From Micromonospora arborensis (GTDB taxonomy: Bacteria; Actinomycetota; Actinomycetes; Mycobacteriales; Micromonosporaceae), in assembly GCF_003205615.1 (NCBI RefSeq), contig NZ_PYBV01000014.1, positions 1 to 64,000 on the forward strand: 64,000 nt of DNA, written 5' to 3'. The first letter of the stretch is position 1. The number at the start of each line of letters is the position of its first letter. A program made the translations under genes and the position numbers. The notes beneath the pieces were generated by a model. The model searched no databases. It saw only the letters and a list, made by a program, of their open reading frames with translations, and was not told where the DNA came from. Below are positions 17,744 to 26,626 of this stretch, piece by piece.

Positions 17744-18978
17744 TGGCGACCGACACCCGCCTACGACCGGTGCCGGTCGACGCGCGACCACGGCTGACAC
17801 CGGCCCGGCTGGGCCCGGGCGACGTGTTCCGGGTTGGCGGGGTGGGGCTGCGCACCCGGCCGCTGCGCGTGTTCCTCTCCGCGCTGGGCATCGCGATCGG
17901 CATCGCGGCGATGGTCGCGGTGGTCGGCATCTCGTCGTCGTCCCGCGCCGACCTGGACCGCACGCTGGACCGGCTCGGCACCAACCTGCTGACCGTGGCG
18001 CCCGGGAACACGCTCTTCGGTGATCAGGCGAAGCTGCCGGTGGAGTCGGTGGCGATGATCGGCCGGATCGCACCGGTGACCGGTGTCGCCGCCACCGGCC
18101 AGTTGCCGGACACCCCGGTCTACCGCAGTGATCGCATCCCGTCCGGCGAGACGGGCGGCATTGCCGCTCGGGCCGCCCAACTCGGGCTGCTCGGCACGGT
18201 CGGCGCGACGGTGCGCAGCGGCACCTGGTTGAACGGGGCCACCGAGCGCTATCCGGCCGTGGTGCTCGGCGACGCCGCCGCCCGACGGCTGGGGCTCGGC
18301 GCGGCCGGACCCGACGTGCAGGTCCAGCTGGGCGGGCGCTGGTTCACCGTGGTCGGCATCCTCGCCCCGGCCCCGCTCGCCCCGGAGCTGGACAGTTCGG
18401 CGTTGGTCGGCTGGCCGGCCGCAGCGACGTACCTCGGTTTCGACGGGCACCCGACCACGGTCTACACCCGGTCCCAGGAGGCCTCGGTGGAGGCGGTACG
18501 CAACGTGCTCGGCGCGACCGCCAACCCGGAGGCGCCGAACGAGGTGCAGGTCTCCCGACCGTCGGACGCGTTGGCCGCCGCAGCGGCGACCGACGAGGCG
18601 TTCACCGGGCTGCTGCTCGGGTTGGGCGCGGTGGCGCTGCTGGTCGGTGGGGTCGGGGTGGCCAACACGATGGTCATCTCGGTGCTGGAACGGCGGGCCG
18701 AGATCGGTCTGCGGCGGTCGCTGGGTGCCACCCGGGGGCAGGTCCGGGTTCAGTTCCTGGCCGAGTCGCTGCTGCTCTCGGCACTGGGCGGGGCGGGCGG
18801 GGTGCTGCTCGGCATCCTGGTCACCGCCGGCTACGCCCTCTGGCGGCAGTGGCCGACCGTGGTGCCGGTCTGGGCGATGGCCGGCGGCGTCGGGGCGACT
18901 CTGCTGATCGGCGGTCTGGCGGGCCTGTACCCGGCCGTCCGCGCCGCCCGGCTCGCCCCCACCGAGGCGCTGGGCTGA
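17743..18978 (+). CDS. ABC transporter permease (MacB/FtsX type)
   Basis: This 411-residue permease has four helices: one near residues 45-65 (FLSALGIAIGIAAMVAVVGI) and three at the C-terminus (GLGAVALLVGGVGVANTMVI, LLLSALGGAGGVLLGILVTA, GGVGATLLIGGLAGLYPAVR). An extracytoplasmic MacB_PCD-like domain lies between them. The C-terminal helix block carries the family motif RRAEIGLRRSLGATRGQVRVQ. With the preceding three genes it forms a tripartite-style exporter, probably for peptides, lipids or antibiotics; the substrate is unknown. Confidence 0.92.
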
Positions 18979-19003
18979 GTCGCCCGACCCCGCCCCAACA
19001 GCA

Positions 19004-19039
19004 CGCCGCCCCGCCGTCCGGATGGACGACGGGGCGGCG
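19004..19039. terminator. Bidirectional terminator hairpin
   Basis: A 16-base arm (19004-19019) and its complement (19024-19039) with one mismatch enclose the loop GGAT. It lies between the convergent permease and deoD genes and can serve both. There is no T-run, as is common in GC-rich actinobacteria. Confidence 0.8.
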
Positions 19040-19054
19040 GTGTACGACGAAGGG

Positions 19055-19762
19055 TCAGGCGATGATCGTGTCGAGGGCGATCTCGACCATCTGACTGAAG
19101 GTCTGCTCCCGCTCCTCCGACGTGGTCTTCTCGCCGGTCTTGATGTGGTCGCTGACGGTCAGCACGGTCAGCGCGCGGGCCTTGAACCGTGCGGCGATCG
19201 TGTAGAGCGCCGCCGACTCCATCTCCACCGCCAGCACGCCGTAGTCGGCCAGGGTGTCGTAGAGGTCCGGCCGGTCGGTGTAGAAGGCGTCCGCCGCCAG
19301 AATCGGTCCGACGTGCATGTTGATGCCGCGCCGCTCGGCCACCTCGACCGAGGTACGCAGCAGCCCGAAATCGGCCACCGGCGCGTAGTCGATCAAACCG
19401 TCGAAGCGCATCCGGTTCATGTTCGAGTCGGTGGACGACCCGATCGCGGCCACCACGTCGCGCAGTTGGAGGTCGGTGCTGAGGGCACCGCAGGAGCCGA
19501 CCCGGATCAGCGTCTTCACGCCGTACTCGTTGATCAGCTCATGGGCGTAGATGGAGGCGGACGGCATGCCCATGCCGGAGCCCTGGACCGAGACCTCGAC
19601 GCCGTTCCAGCGGCCGGTGAAGCCCAGCATGCCCCGAACCGTCGAGTAGCAGGTGGCGCCCTCTAGGTAGGTTTCCGCGATCCACTTGGCCCGCAGTGGG
19701 TCGCCCGGCATCAGGACCCGCTCGGCGATCTCGCCCGGCTTCGCGCCGATGTGCGTACTCAT
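19055..19762 (-). CDS. deoD: purine-nucleoside phosphorylase
   Basis: This 235-residue enzyme is of the hexameric PNP (DeoD) type and phosphorolyses purine (deoxy)nucleosides for salvage. The family features are all present: [20 protein letters not shown] at the N-terminus, [26 protein letters not shown] (phosphate site), [13 protein letters not shown] (nucleoside and ribose site) and [12 protein letters not shown] at 19762. It is convergent with the ABC operon and shares its terminator. Its 5' side faces the tRNA-Ser promoter region. Confidence 0.95.
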   Translation of the reverse strand: MSTHIGAKPGEIAERVLMPGDPLRAKWIAETYLEGATCYSTVRGMLGFTGRWNGVEVSVQGSGMGMPSASIYAHELINEYGVKTLIRVGSCGALSTDLQLRDVVAAIGSSTDSNMNRMRFDGLIDYAPVADFGLLRTSVEVAERRGINMHVGPILAADAFYTDRPDLYDTLADYGVLAVEMESAALYTIAARFKARALTVLTVSDHIKTGEKTTSEEREQTFSQMVEIALDTIIA

Positions 19763-19837
19763 GGCAAAGATCCTGCCAGGCTGGCCCGGGCGATACCGGT
19801 TCGGCGTCGGAACCAGCGGTCATGTAACCTCGTCGGC

Positions 19838-19924
19838 GGTGGCGTGTCCGAGCGGCCTAAGGAGCACGCCTCGAAAGCGTGTGAGGGTTAACGCCCTCCG
19901 AGGGTTCAAATCCCTCCGCCACCG
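19838..19924 (+). tRNA. tRNA-Ser (CGA)
   Basis: This 87-base type II tRNA has acceptor stem GGTGGCG/CGCCACC, anticodon stem CACGC/GCGTG around loop CTCGAAA (anticodon CGA, reads UCG), a long variable arm and T-loop GGTTCAAATCC. CCA is not encoded. A terminator-like hairpin follows at 19942. Confidence 0.96.
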
Positions 19925-19941
19925 CTCATGAACAGGCAGAA

Positions 19942-19973
19942 CGCCTGGCTGGTCCGGAAGGACCCGCCAGGCG
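19942..19973 (+). terminator. Terminator after tRNA-Ser(CGA)
   Basis: The hairpin has 14-base arms CGCCTGGCTGGTCC and GGACCCGCCAGGCG (one mismatch) around GGAA, and is followed by TTTC. It lies 17 bases after the tRNA. Confidence 0.85.
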
Positions 19974-20070
19974 TTTCGCTTGTGGTCTCAATGCTCTCCG
20001 CGAGGCAGTTGGCCTCGACCGTTCATGGCTGGTGTCGGGTGCATCGGCTCCGGCCATGGATCTGGCGCTG

Positions 20071-21402
20071 TCATCTGTGGTCATCAAGAAACGCGGAGAT
20101 ATCGGCGCGGATCGGGTAATTCGGCAGGGGTGCCGGCTTGTCTTGAAGGAACGCGGTGATGACGGCGGCGGCCCGTTCATTGTTGTCGTCGAGGCCGTTC
20201 CACATGTGGTGTCCGACGCCAGGCATGTACTGGGTGCGCTGGATGGCGGGGTCGTTGTCAAGGACGGTGGTCGCCCATTGACGGATCTGTGCGGAGCACT
20301 CCGCAATCATCAGCATTGCCGGGGTGCGGGAGAGCCTGAGCTGCGGGGCGATGGAGGGCGAGTCCTTGATCGTCTGCTGGACGTTCAGGCTCGCGGCGGC
20401 GCTGAAGGAGAAGTTCTGCGCCGTGTCCTCAGTGGGGATGCGGTGCGCGTCCCGCGCGCAGTAGCCGGACGCGGTGTCGCTGCCGAGATCGGCGGCCGTG
20501 AAGGCGTTAGCGCCTTCGGCCTGCCCGATCAGGGCGGTGTCGGGTGAGAGGAGCCCGAGGCGCATGAGGCCGAATGCGACCCCATACCTGGGGACATATG
20601 TCGACCGTGGTCCGCTCGTGGCCGGTGCGAGGCCGCGTGCAGACGGTCGCCCCTGTTGCCCGTTGATCCGCGCCGTGGGGCCGTCCATCGGCCCAGGCTC
20701 GCCAATGATCGCTCGGTGCACGTTTGCGGCGACGCCCGGGTCGGCCAGGGCTTGGGTGAGCACGACCGCGCCTGAGGAGAATCCGAGGACGTCGACCGGG
20801 CCCTTGCCCAGGTGGTCGATGAAGGCGTCGAGGTCGCGGACCGACCTGGAGACGGTGTATTGGTCCATGGGTAACAGGTCGCTTCGCCCGCCGCCGGCCT
20901 GCTCGTAGGCGTAGACGTCGTAGCCCTGCCGTGCCAGGAGTTGCAGGAATCGGTGGTCGAGCAGCGAGATGCTGCGGACGGGCCCGCCGTTGAGGTACAC
21001 GAAGGGCCTCGCGTACGCCGTGCCGTTCGGGGAGGGCGGGTAGTGGTACACCGCGACCCGGCTCCCGGTGGTCAGGCTCCAACGCTGCGTTGCCACGAAC
21101 GGTAGATCGGTCGGGTATCGCCGCTGCGTGGATACGGTCGGGATGCAGACCGACGCCGTCAGCGCCGAGGCGACGACCACCGGCAGGAGCCGCACGAGTC
21201 GGGTCGGCCATCGCTGGCGGCGGCCCCGCCACAGCGTCGCCACGGTCCCAACTCCGAGGGTCGTCAGCCATGCGGCGAGCCCCGACCCTGCCCCGTCCGT
21301 CAGGACGATCAGTGCGAGAAACAGGACGAGCAGTCCCACGACGACGGCCAGGGCCAGGCCCAGGCGACCGGCGAAGCGGGCAAGGCGGATGGAGGGTGGC
21401 AT
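20071..21402 (-). CDS. membrane-anchored alpha/beta hydrolase
   Basis: This protein is about 443 residues. Two or three N-terminal helices (LGLALAVVVGLLVLFLALIV, WPTRLVRLLPVVVASALT) precede an extracytoplasmic alpha/beta-hydrolase domain. It resembles the proline iminopeptidase group: an oxyanion region FVYLNGGPVRS, then the nucleophile elbow GFSSG at Ser209, and a late His in MPGVGHHMWNG. The ATG at 21402 has GGAG nearby; a longer TTG-start frame would run into the operator and was rejected. It is divergent from a TetR regulator with a strong dyad between them, so it is probably that regulator's target. Confidence 0.82.
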   Translation of the reverse strand: MPPSIRLARFAGRLGLALAVVVGLLVLFLALIVLTDGAGSGLAAWLTTLGVGTVATLWRGRRQRWPTRLVRLLPVVVASALTASVCIPTVSTQRRYPTDLPFVATQRWSLTTGSRVAVYHYPPSPNGTAYARPFVYLNGGPVRSISLLDHRFLQLLARQGYDVYAYEQAGGGRSDLLPMDQYTVSRSVRDLDAFIDHLGKGPVDVLGFSSGAVVLTQALADPGVAANVHRAIIGEPGPMDGPTARINGQQGRPSARGLAPATSGPRSTYVPRYGVAFGLMRLGLLSPDTALIGQAEGANAFTAADLGSDTASGYCARDAHRIPTEDTAQNFSFSAAASLNVQQTIKDSPSIAPQLRLSRTPAMLMIAECSAQIRQWATTVLDNDPAIQRTQYMPGVGHHMWNGLDDNNERAAAVITAFLQDKPAPLPNYPIRADISAFLDDHR

Positions 21403-21426
21403 CACGGCATCTCCAATAGTTTCCAA

Positions 21427-21446
21427 ACGTTGTTTCAAAACAACGT
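21427..21446. promoter_or_regulatory. TetR operator dyad
   Basis: ACGTTGTTT and AAACAACGT are perfect 9-base inverted arms separated by CA, giving a 20-base dyad. It sits between the divergent hydrolase (start 21402) and TetR gene (start 21463), where it could repress both. The local AT content is far above the surroundings. Confidence 0.75.
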
Positions 21447-21462
21447 ATCAGGAAGGCCTAGG

Positions 21463-22059
21463 ATGGTCGCCATGGGTAGGCCGAGGACGAACGACGACGC
21501 CGTCAAGGAGCGTCTTGTAGCGTCCGCGACAGAAATGTTCGCCACCCATCCCCGAGACTCGATCACTGTTCGCGCCCTGGCTGCTGCCGCAGGAACCGCG
21601 ACCGCGGCGGTGTACTCGCTGTTCGGCAGTAAGGACGCGCTGATCGGCGAGGTGCGCAACAGAGCGGTCGCCGGGTTGTTCCAGGAACTGTCGGCGGTGC
21701 CAGCCTCCGACGAGCCCCTTGCCGACATCTACGCGCTCGCTGTCGCCTACCGGCACTGGGGGCGCGAGCACCGCCACCTCTACACGGTGTTGTTCGGTGG
21801 CGTGCAGTCCTTCGACCCGTCGGGCGTGGTCGGTACGGGCGACCCCGTCCGACCGCTCCTGGAGGCGATAGGTCGCGCCTTGTCGGCGTCCGCGCTTGTT
21901 GGCGATGCGACATCTATCGCCCTCTCGATCTGGGTGACCCTGCACGGACTCGTGACTCTCGAACTGGCCGGGGCGCTTGACGCGGCCACGGCCGAGTCCG
22001 CATTCCGATCGACAGTTCTTGCTACTCTTCGCGGCTGGGCGCCGACACCCCGTACCTAA
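21463..22059 (+). CDS. TetR/AcrR family regulator
   Basis: This 198-residue repressor has its N-terminal helix-turn-helix at about residues 25-60 (ITVRALAAAAGTATAAVYSL, FGSKDALIGEV), and the C-terminal part resembles TetR_C ligand domains (YRHWGREHRHLYTVLFGG). GAAGG lies before the ATG at 21463; a second ATG at 21472 is also possible. The operator dyad lies just upstream, which suggests autoregulation and control of the divergent hydrolase. The ligand is unknown. Confidence 0.9.
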   Translation: MVAMGRPRTNDDAVKERLVASATEMFATHPRDSITVRALAAAAGTATAAVYSLFGSKDALIGEVRNRAVAGLFQELSAVPASDEPLADIYALAVAYRHWGREHRHLYTVLFGGVQSFDPSGVVGTGDPVRPLLEAIGRALSASALVGDATSIALSIWVTLHGLVTLELAGALDAATAESAFRSTVLATLRGWAPTPRT

Positions 22060-22071
22060 ATTGGATGAGCG

Positions 22072-22103
22072 CGCCCGGTCGATCCGCGAGGATCGGCCGG
22101 GCG
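22072..22103. terminator. Bidirectional terminator hairpin
   Basis: Arms CGCCCGGTCGATCC and GGATCGGCCGGGCG (one G-T pair) enclose GCGA and are followed by TTT. It separates the TetR gene from the convergent LPXTG remnant. Confidence 0.85.
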
Positions 22104-22118
22104 TTTCTGTGATTGGTC

Positions 22119-22892
22119 TCAGTTGGCCGTCCAACGCACCCGACGGGTGCGCCACAGGACCGCCATGCCGATCAGGATCAGCAGCACGCCGGCTGCCGCG
22201 ATGGCGAAGATGGGCGCACCGGTGATCGGCAGGCCGCCGCCTCCGCCGCCTCCGCCGTCCTCGCCGCCCTCGGTGCCGCTCGGCTGCTTCAGGCCGCCGA
22301 ACTCGGGGATGTCGTCGGAGCCGCCCAGGTAGGCCTGCTTCTCGTCCGAGGTCTTGGTGACCTCGGTGAGGGACTTGCCGACCGTGGTCGGCAGCGTCGC
22401 GTGCTTTTCCTTGAACGTGGTGTCATTCACCTTGGTCGTCTTCACCGGCTGGGTGAAGTCGACGCCGCCCGTGGTCACCGTCACGCCGTTCGGCAGTTCG
22501 TACTTGGTGGCGGAGAGTTCCTTCAGGTACTGGTTGAAGACGTCGGTCGGGTTCCAGTCGTCCTCCCGCTCCAGGGCGGTGACGTCGTTGGTGTCGATGC
22601 CGGCTTCTTCCGCCCGGCCGTCGGCCGTCATCCGGTCGCGGTACCACTCGGCAGCCACCCGGCTGAGGTAGGCACGGCGCAGGTCCTTGAATTCGGGTGC
22701 GTCGTTGACGGCCTTGTTCAACTCGGGCAGAAGCAGGTCCCGGTAGACGGCCATGGAGGGCTCGGGATTGGCCGGACACGTGAAGTTCGGGTCGCCGGGG
22801 ATCTTGTCGTGGAGTTCCTCGGTGGTCTCGTTCGGGCCGGGGTTCCACCGGTAGCTGTAGGTGAACTTGTCCCGGACGCGTGAACGTCGATG
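22119..22892 (-). pseudogene. 5'-truncated LPXTG cell-wall-anchored protein
   Basis: The frame ends in a sortase signal: a Gly-rich spacer, LPITG, a helix (APIFAIAAAGVLLILIGMAV) and the basic tail WRTRRVRW. The reading frame stays open upstream of the first ATG (22754) for 46 more codons with protein-like sequence (KFTYSYRWNPGPNETTEEL) to a TGA at 22893-22895, with no start codon between. The mature part contains VYRDLLLPELNKAVND and EWYRDRMTADGRAEE. No signal peptide exists, so the product could not be exported and anchored. I read this as the C-terminal remnant of a larger surface protein. Sequence character changes abruptly at about 22890. Confidence 0.7.
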
Positions 22893-22964
22893 TCACGTGG
22901 CTTCGAGGGATGCTAGACAATCAATGTGACATGGGTAACCCCGACCGGCATGTCGGAAATGCGG

Positions 22965-23438
22965 CTAAAGATCCGACTGGTCGGCGTAATTGCCGGCAGC
23001 GAATTCCCACGAGAGAAATTCCCAGTAGTTTTCCTCGATCATCGCCGGCGCATCCCACTCCTCGATGACCCGCCGTATCTCGTTCTTGGCGTCTTCCCAG
23101 CGGTCCGGGTCGCCACCGGAGATCGCGGGCGCAAGGCCCGCCACAAGGTGTAACGAGCGGGCGAACAACTCGAGCGACGAGTTCACGAATGTCGGTGCCG
23201 TGGTTTCGTCGATGACCAGCACGGCACCCGTGTCCAGATCAAGACAGAATTCGCCACCCAACCCGTCCGTGGCGTAACCGAATCGCAACATGCCATCCCG
23301 AAGAATCAAATCCGGGCCGAGCAGAAACAGGTCGTACTCGTCGAGTCGCAGCAATTCCGGCAGGTCGACGCTGGCCAACTGTTCCCGCAACCCCGGCGAC
23401 AGCGACTCCCACCCGTCGAGCTTCGTCAGTGAGGACAT
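22965..23438 (-). CDS. possible SUKH-type immunity protein
   Basis: This acidic cytoplasmic protein of about 157 residues has the pattern DEYDLFLLGPDLILRDG, FGYATDGLGGEFCLDLDTG and a C-terminal EENYWEFLSWEF. This resembles SUKH-type (SMI1/KNR4-like, SUKH-4) proteins that act as immunity factors for polymorphic toxins in actinomycetes. The gene is noticeably less GC-rich than its neighbours and lies next to the truncated LPXTG gene, both signs of an accessory locus. No toxin gene is visible within the window. The ATG at 23438 was chosen over a TTG at 23447. The family call is tentative. Confidence 0.5.
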   Translation of the reverse strand: MSSLTKLDGWESLSPGLREQLASVDLPELLRLDEYDLFLLGPDLILRDGMLRFGYATDGLGGEFCLDLDTGAVLVIDETTAPTFVNSSLELFARSLHLVAGLAPAISGGDPDRWEDAKNEIRRVIEEWDAPAMIEENYWEFLSWEFAAGNYADQSDL

Positions 23439-23657
23439 GGCGGTCAATCTATCGAGCGCCGACCAGCCGCGCGGGGATCAACTCGGCCAGGACGCCTGAT
23501 CGCTCGCGCGCCGCTTCGCCGCGCGCATCCCTACGCCGGCACGGCACGGGCTCCCTCCGCCGGGGGATGTGGCTGGCCCGGCGGTGGGAGTCGGTCACGT
23601 CGGCGCGTGGCGATGCTGAAGCACATCAGCCGGCGGGTCTCCAGGATGAGGAGCGAC

Positions 23658-24269
23658 ATGTTCAGGTCCAGTTTTCGTACGACGGTGTTGGTGGCGATTG
23701 CGGCCGTGGGGGTCGCGGCGTCGCCCGGTGTCGCGCAGGCCCGGCAGGCCGAGGCGGCAAGCGCGGCCACCGGGCGGTCGGTCGTCGCCGGGTTGGGGCA
23801 TTTCGTGTACGACGAGCCCAACACGGTCGGGCACCGGATCTGGTTCGGCGTCTACGCAGTGGCGGCCGCCGACGGATCGGCGCGCGGCCAGTTCCTGTAC
23901 CGGCACGAGCAGGCGGACGGCACGTTGGCAGCGCAGGGGCGAGCCGACGTGACGTGTCTGAAGGTCACCGGCAACGTCGCGCTGTTCACCGCGATCGTCC
24001 CGGAGGGCCAGGGCACTGCGAAGAACCATGGCTTCTACGTGAAGATCATCGACGGTGGAAGGGGGCCGGATCAGATCGTCGACGCGCAGGCGACGAACGG
24101 GACCGAACGGCCGCCCACCGGGTGCCTCGACCCCGAGACGGACCTTCCCCCGGGCTCACCATCGAGGTCCCGTTACCCGATTCTCGTTGGTGGATATGCC
24201 GTCCATGCCGCTGGGCAGAGCCGGGCGGGTGCCGAGGTGTCCCTTGCCGAGCGCCGGGATCGGCCGTGA
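23658..24269 (+). CDS. secreted protein of unknown function
   Basis: This protein is about 203 residues with a clear signal peptide (FRSSFRTTVLVAIAAVGVAA, cleavage near AQA). The mature part begins RQAEAASAATGRSVVAGLGH and contains VTCLKVTGNVALFTAIVPEG, a layout seen in secreted actinomycete proteins of unknown role with a beta-rich fold. AGGAG is correctly placed before the ATG at 23658. The stop overlaps the GTG of the next gene (GTGA), so the two form an operon. The last 35 residues look less conserved and a C-terminal frameshift cannot be excluded. Confidence 0.65.
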   Translation: MFRSSFRTTVLVAIAAVGVAASPGVAQARQAEAASAATGRSVVAGLGHFVYDEPNTVGHRIWFGVYAVAAADGSARGQFLYRHEQADGTLAAQGRADVTCLKVTGNVALFTAIVPEGQGTAKNHGFYVKIIDGGRGPDQIVDAQATNGTERPPTGCLDPETDLPPGSPSRSRYPILVGGYAVHAAGQSRAGAEVSLAERRDRP

Positions 24270-25432
24270 CCACGATGTGGCGTTGGTGGGCGTACTGGCC
24301 GGCGTGGTCCGGTTACGCGGCTGCGGCCTTCTCGCTGCTGTACGGCGGGTTGGGGCTGTACTGGTGGGCCGGTGGGGACGGGTTCCCGTTCGCGCCGATC
24401 GACGAGGACCACGCATCCGCGTCAATTCTGGAAGGCAGCCGCGTCGAGGTCGTCGCCCCGGTCATCGCCGCAGTCGGCCTGCTCGGCGCGGTCGTCGCGC
24501 TAGCGATGACACGACGCGCCCGACCTGGTCACCTGTCTACCGGGCTGGTTGTCTTCGGATGGGCAATGGCGGGCGGGCTGATCCTGGTCATCCCCGACTA
24601 CACGCTGATCGCCCTGTTGGCGTTCGCGCCACTGCTGCTGGTCTTCGCCTTCACCGGCGTGCCGGGCGACCAGGCTGGTGTCGGTGACATTCTCTACTGG
24701 CACCGGACGAATCTGATCATCATCTTTGTCGGCGGCCTGCTGTGGGCCGCCGCCACCCTCGCCTACCGTCGGCGGGTCCGGGCCGCCTGTGCCCACTGCG
24801 GCCGCCGTCACGGGGCGGATGACGGGCTGTCCCGGCAGGCGCTGCTGCGGTGGGGCAGGTGGGCCGTCGTGGTCGCCTGTCTCGCCCCGCTGCCCTACGA
24901 GGTCACCAGGGTCGCCTGGGCCCTCGGCTTTCCGCTCGGCATCACTCCGGATTTCCTGCGGATGATGCAGGACACGCCGGGAATGCTTGCGGCCGGGCTC
25001 GGCTGCGCGGTCGCGTCGGCGGCGGGTGGCGTGCTCACCCATGGCCTGGTGGGCCGGTGGGGTGAGGTGTATCCCCGCTGGATCTGGTTCCGGGCCGGGA
25101 AACGAGTCCCGCCCGCCCTCGCCGTCGTCCCAGCATCGATCGTCTCGGTAACGATCATTCCGGCGGGGTTGATGTTTCTGTGGACGCCCGAACTCCGGGG
25201 CACCTGGGCCATCTACCTTCCGAGCCTCTTCTGGATCGCGTGGGGAGTTGGACTGGGCGTCGCCACCGTCGCCTACCACCTGCGTCGGCGGGGAGTCTGC
25301 CGCCGCTGCGGCCTGGGCCACGTCGGCGACGACCGGCCGGACGTTCTCCGTCTGGCGCAGCCTTCAGGCGACCGAGAACGTGACAGTGCCGGAGTAGGCG
25401 CCCGCGACGGCAGTCAGGGGAATTTGCACTGA
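24266..25432 (+). CDS. polytopic membrane protein with two CxxCG-H motifs
   Basis: This 388-residue protein has about eight helices. It appears to be built from two halves, each ending in a basic loop and a zinc-ribbon-like motif: CAHCGRRHGADD after YRRRVRAA, and CRRCGLGHVGDD after YHLRRRGV. The spacing C-x2-C-G-x2-H-x2-D-D is the same in both. GTG at 24266 overlaps the stop of the secreted-protein gene. Its 3' end overlaps the convergent ice-binding gene by 69 bases; the last 25 residues (PSGDRERDSAGVGARDG) may be a run-on after a lost stop. Function unknown. Confidence 0.65.
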   Translation: MTTMWRWWAYWPAWSGYAAAAFSLLYGGLGLYWWAGGDGFPFAPIDEDHASASILEGSRVEVVAPVIAAVGLLGAVVALAMTRRARPGHLSTGLVVFGWAMAGGLILVIPDYTLIALLAFAPLLLVFAFTGVPGDQAGVGDILYWHRTNLIIIFVGGLLWAAATLAYRRRVRAACAHCGRRHGADDGLSRQALLRWGRWAVVVACLAPLPYEVTRVAWALGFPLGITPDFLRMMQDTPGMLAAGLGCAVASAAGGVLTHGLVGRWGEVYPRWIWFRAGKRVPPALAVVPASIVSVTIIPAGLMFLWTPELRGTWAIYLPSLFWIAWGVGLGVATVAYHLRRRGVCRRCGLGHVGDDRPDVLRLAQPSGDRERDSAGVGARDGSQGNLH

Positions 25433-26545
25433 GACGACGGGATCCCAGGTCGCCGAGTTGTTGCCGATGCCGTTCGTGAGGGTGAACGCGGTCCGTTCGA
25501 CGTTGATGATCTCGGCGTCTCCGGCGGTGGGGTGTTCTGAGGTAAAGGTGCCGATCCCGCTGGTCGAGGTGGCTGGCCCCGACCAGTACGAGACGTTGGT
25601 ATTGGAGATCGTGTGAACCGGGAGGCCGCTGGTGACGAAGTTCGTCGCGACGACGGTCGCGGTCCAGGTCGGGGCGGAGAGCAGGCGCTCGTCCGTCACC
25701 GTGACCGGCCCCAGGTTGCCCGACACGACTCCGCCGAGGTTGGCGCTGCCCAGGTCGGCTGTCTCCGGTGCGCTGATCGACAACTCCCCGGGCACCGCGC
25801 AGGTCGAGCGGGTGATCGTCGCGGTGTCCATGGTGACCGCTCCGTTGATCGCGAGCGTTCGGCCGTCGACCTCGAGCGCCGCGCCGACGGTGATCGAGGT
25901 GAAGGCCAGCAGGTTGCCCCGGAGTGTGGAGTTGGCGCCAAGCGTGGCGGAGCTGCCGACCTGCCAGAAGACGTTGCACGCCTGGGCACCGTTGGCCAGG
26001 TTCACCATGCTCGACGCGCCCGTGATGAGCGTGGTGGTGGTCTTGAAGATGAAGACGGCGTTCGGGTCGCCTTGCGCGTCGAGGGTCAGGTCGCCGGTGA
26101 TGTCGAAGGTGCCCGCGACGGATTCGTACACGCCGGTGGTCTTGGTGGTTCCACCAAGTTGATCCGAGACGACTGCGGTGGTCGTTCGCGAGACGGCGTC
26201 GTTGTAGGCGATGGCCAGATCGCTCTGGCCTGCCACGGCGGAGGCGTCGTTGGCGTGCAGTGAGCCGTTCAACTGGCCGGGAGGAAAGCCGGTCACCGCG
26301 GTGCCGGGGCTCACGCCGATGTCACCGTTGACCTCGCTGAGTCCGGTGCTGGTGATGGTCGTGCCGGCGAGGACCGCGAAGTTGGCGGCGGCGCCCAGCG
26401 GCACCGGCAGCTCGGCCGCGCTCGCGCTGCGCGGGGCGGCCACGACGGCCAGGATGGTGATCGCGCCAACCAGGGTCAGGGCGGAAGCCACCCGGGACAT
26501 CCCGGTGATCTTGCGGGATGGGCCCGTGCTGCCAAAGATCGCCAT
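25364..26545 (-). CDS. secreted ice-binding-like protein (DUF3494)
   Basis: This protein is about 393 residues. A signal peptide (ASALTLVGAITILAVVAAPR, cleavage near SASA) is followed by an ice-binding/DUF3494 beta-solenoid at about residues 45-250 (LGAAANFAVLAGTTITSTG, VNGDIGVSPGTAVTGFPPG, NVFWQVGSSATLGANSTLRG). A C-terminal beta-sandwich-like region at about 255-393 (TWTATVVATNFVTSG, GAYSGTVTFSVA) resembles WxL-type surface domains. Family members bind ice or act as adhesins. GAGGAAAC precedes the ATG at 26545. No LPXTG or anchor is seen, so it is probably secreted or wall-bound through the C-terminal region. Confidence 0.85.
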   Translation of the reverse strand: MAIFGSTGPSRKITGMSRVASALTLVGAITILAVVAAPRSASAAELPVPLGAAANFAVLAGTTITSTGLSEVNGDIGVSPGTAVTGFPPGQLNGSLHANDASAVAGQSDLAIAYNDAVSRTTTAVVSDQLGGTTKTTGVYESVAGTFDITGDLTLDAQGDPNAVFIFKTTTTLITGASSMVNLANGAQACNVFWQVGSSATLGANSTLRGNLLAFTSITVGAALEVDGRTLAINGAVTMDTATITRSTCAVPGELSISAPETADLGSANLGGVVSGNLGPVTVTDERLLSAPTWTATVVATNFVTSGLPVHTISNTNVSYWSGPATSTSGIGTFTSEHPTAGDAEIINVERTAFTLTNGIGNNSATWDPVVSVQIPLTAVAGAYSGTVTFSVA

Positions 26546-26626
26546 GTTTCCTCGGGGACGCTCGACGGTTGAAAGCCTCTTAAGTGCCCATATTGGCATG
26601 CCATGCCACAAAACGGACTTGATCCG

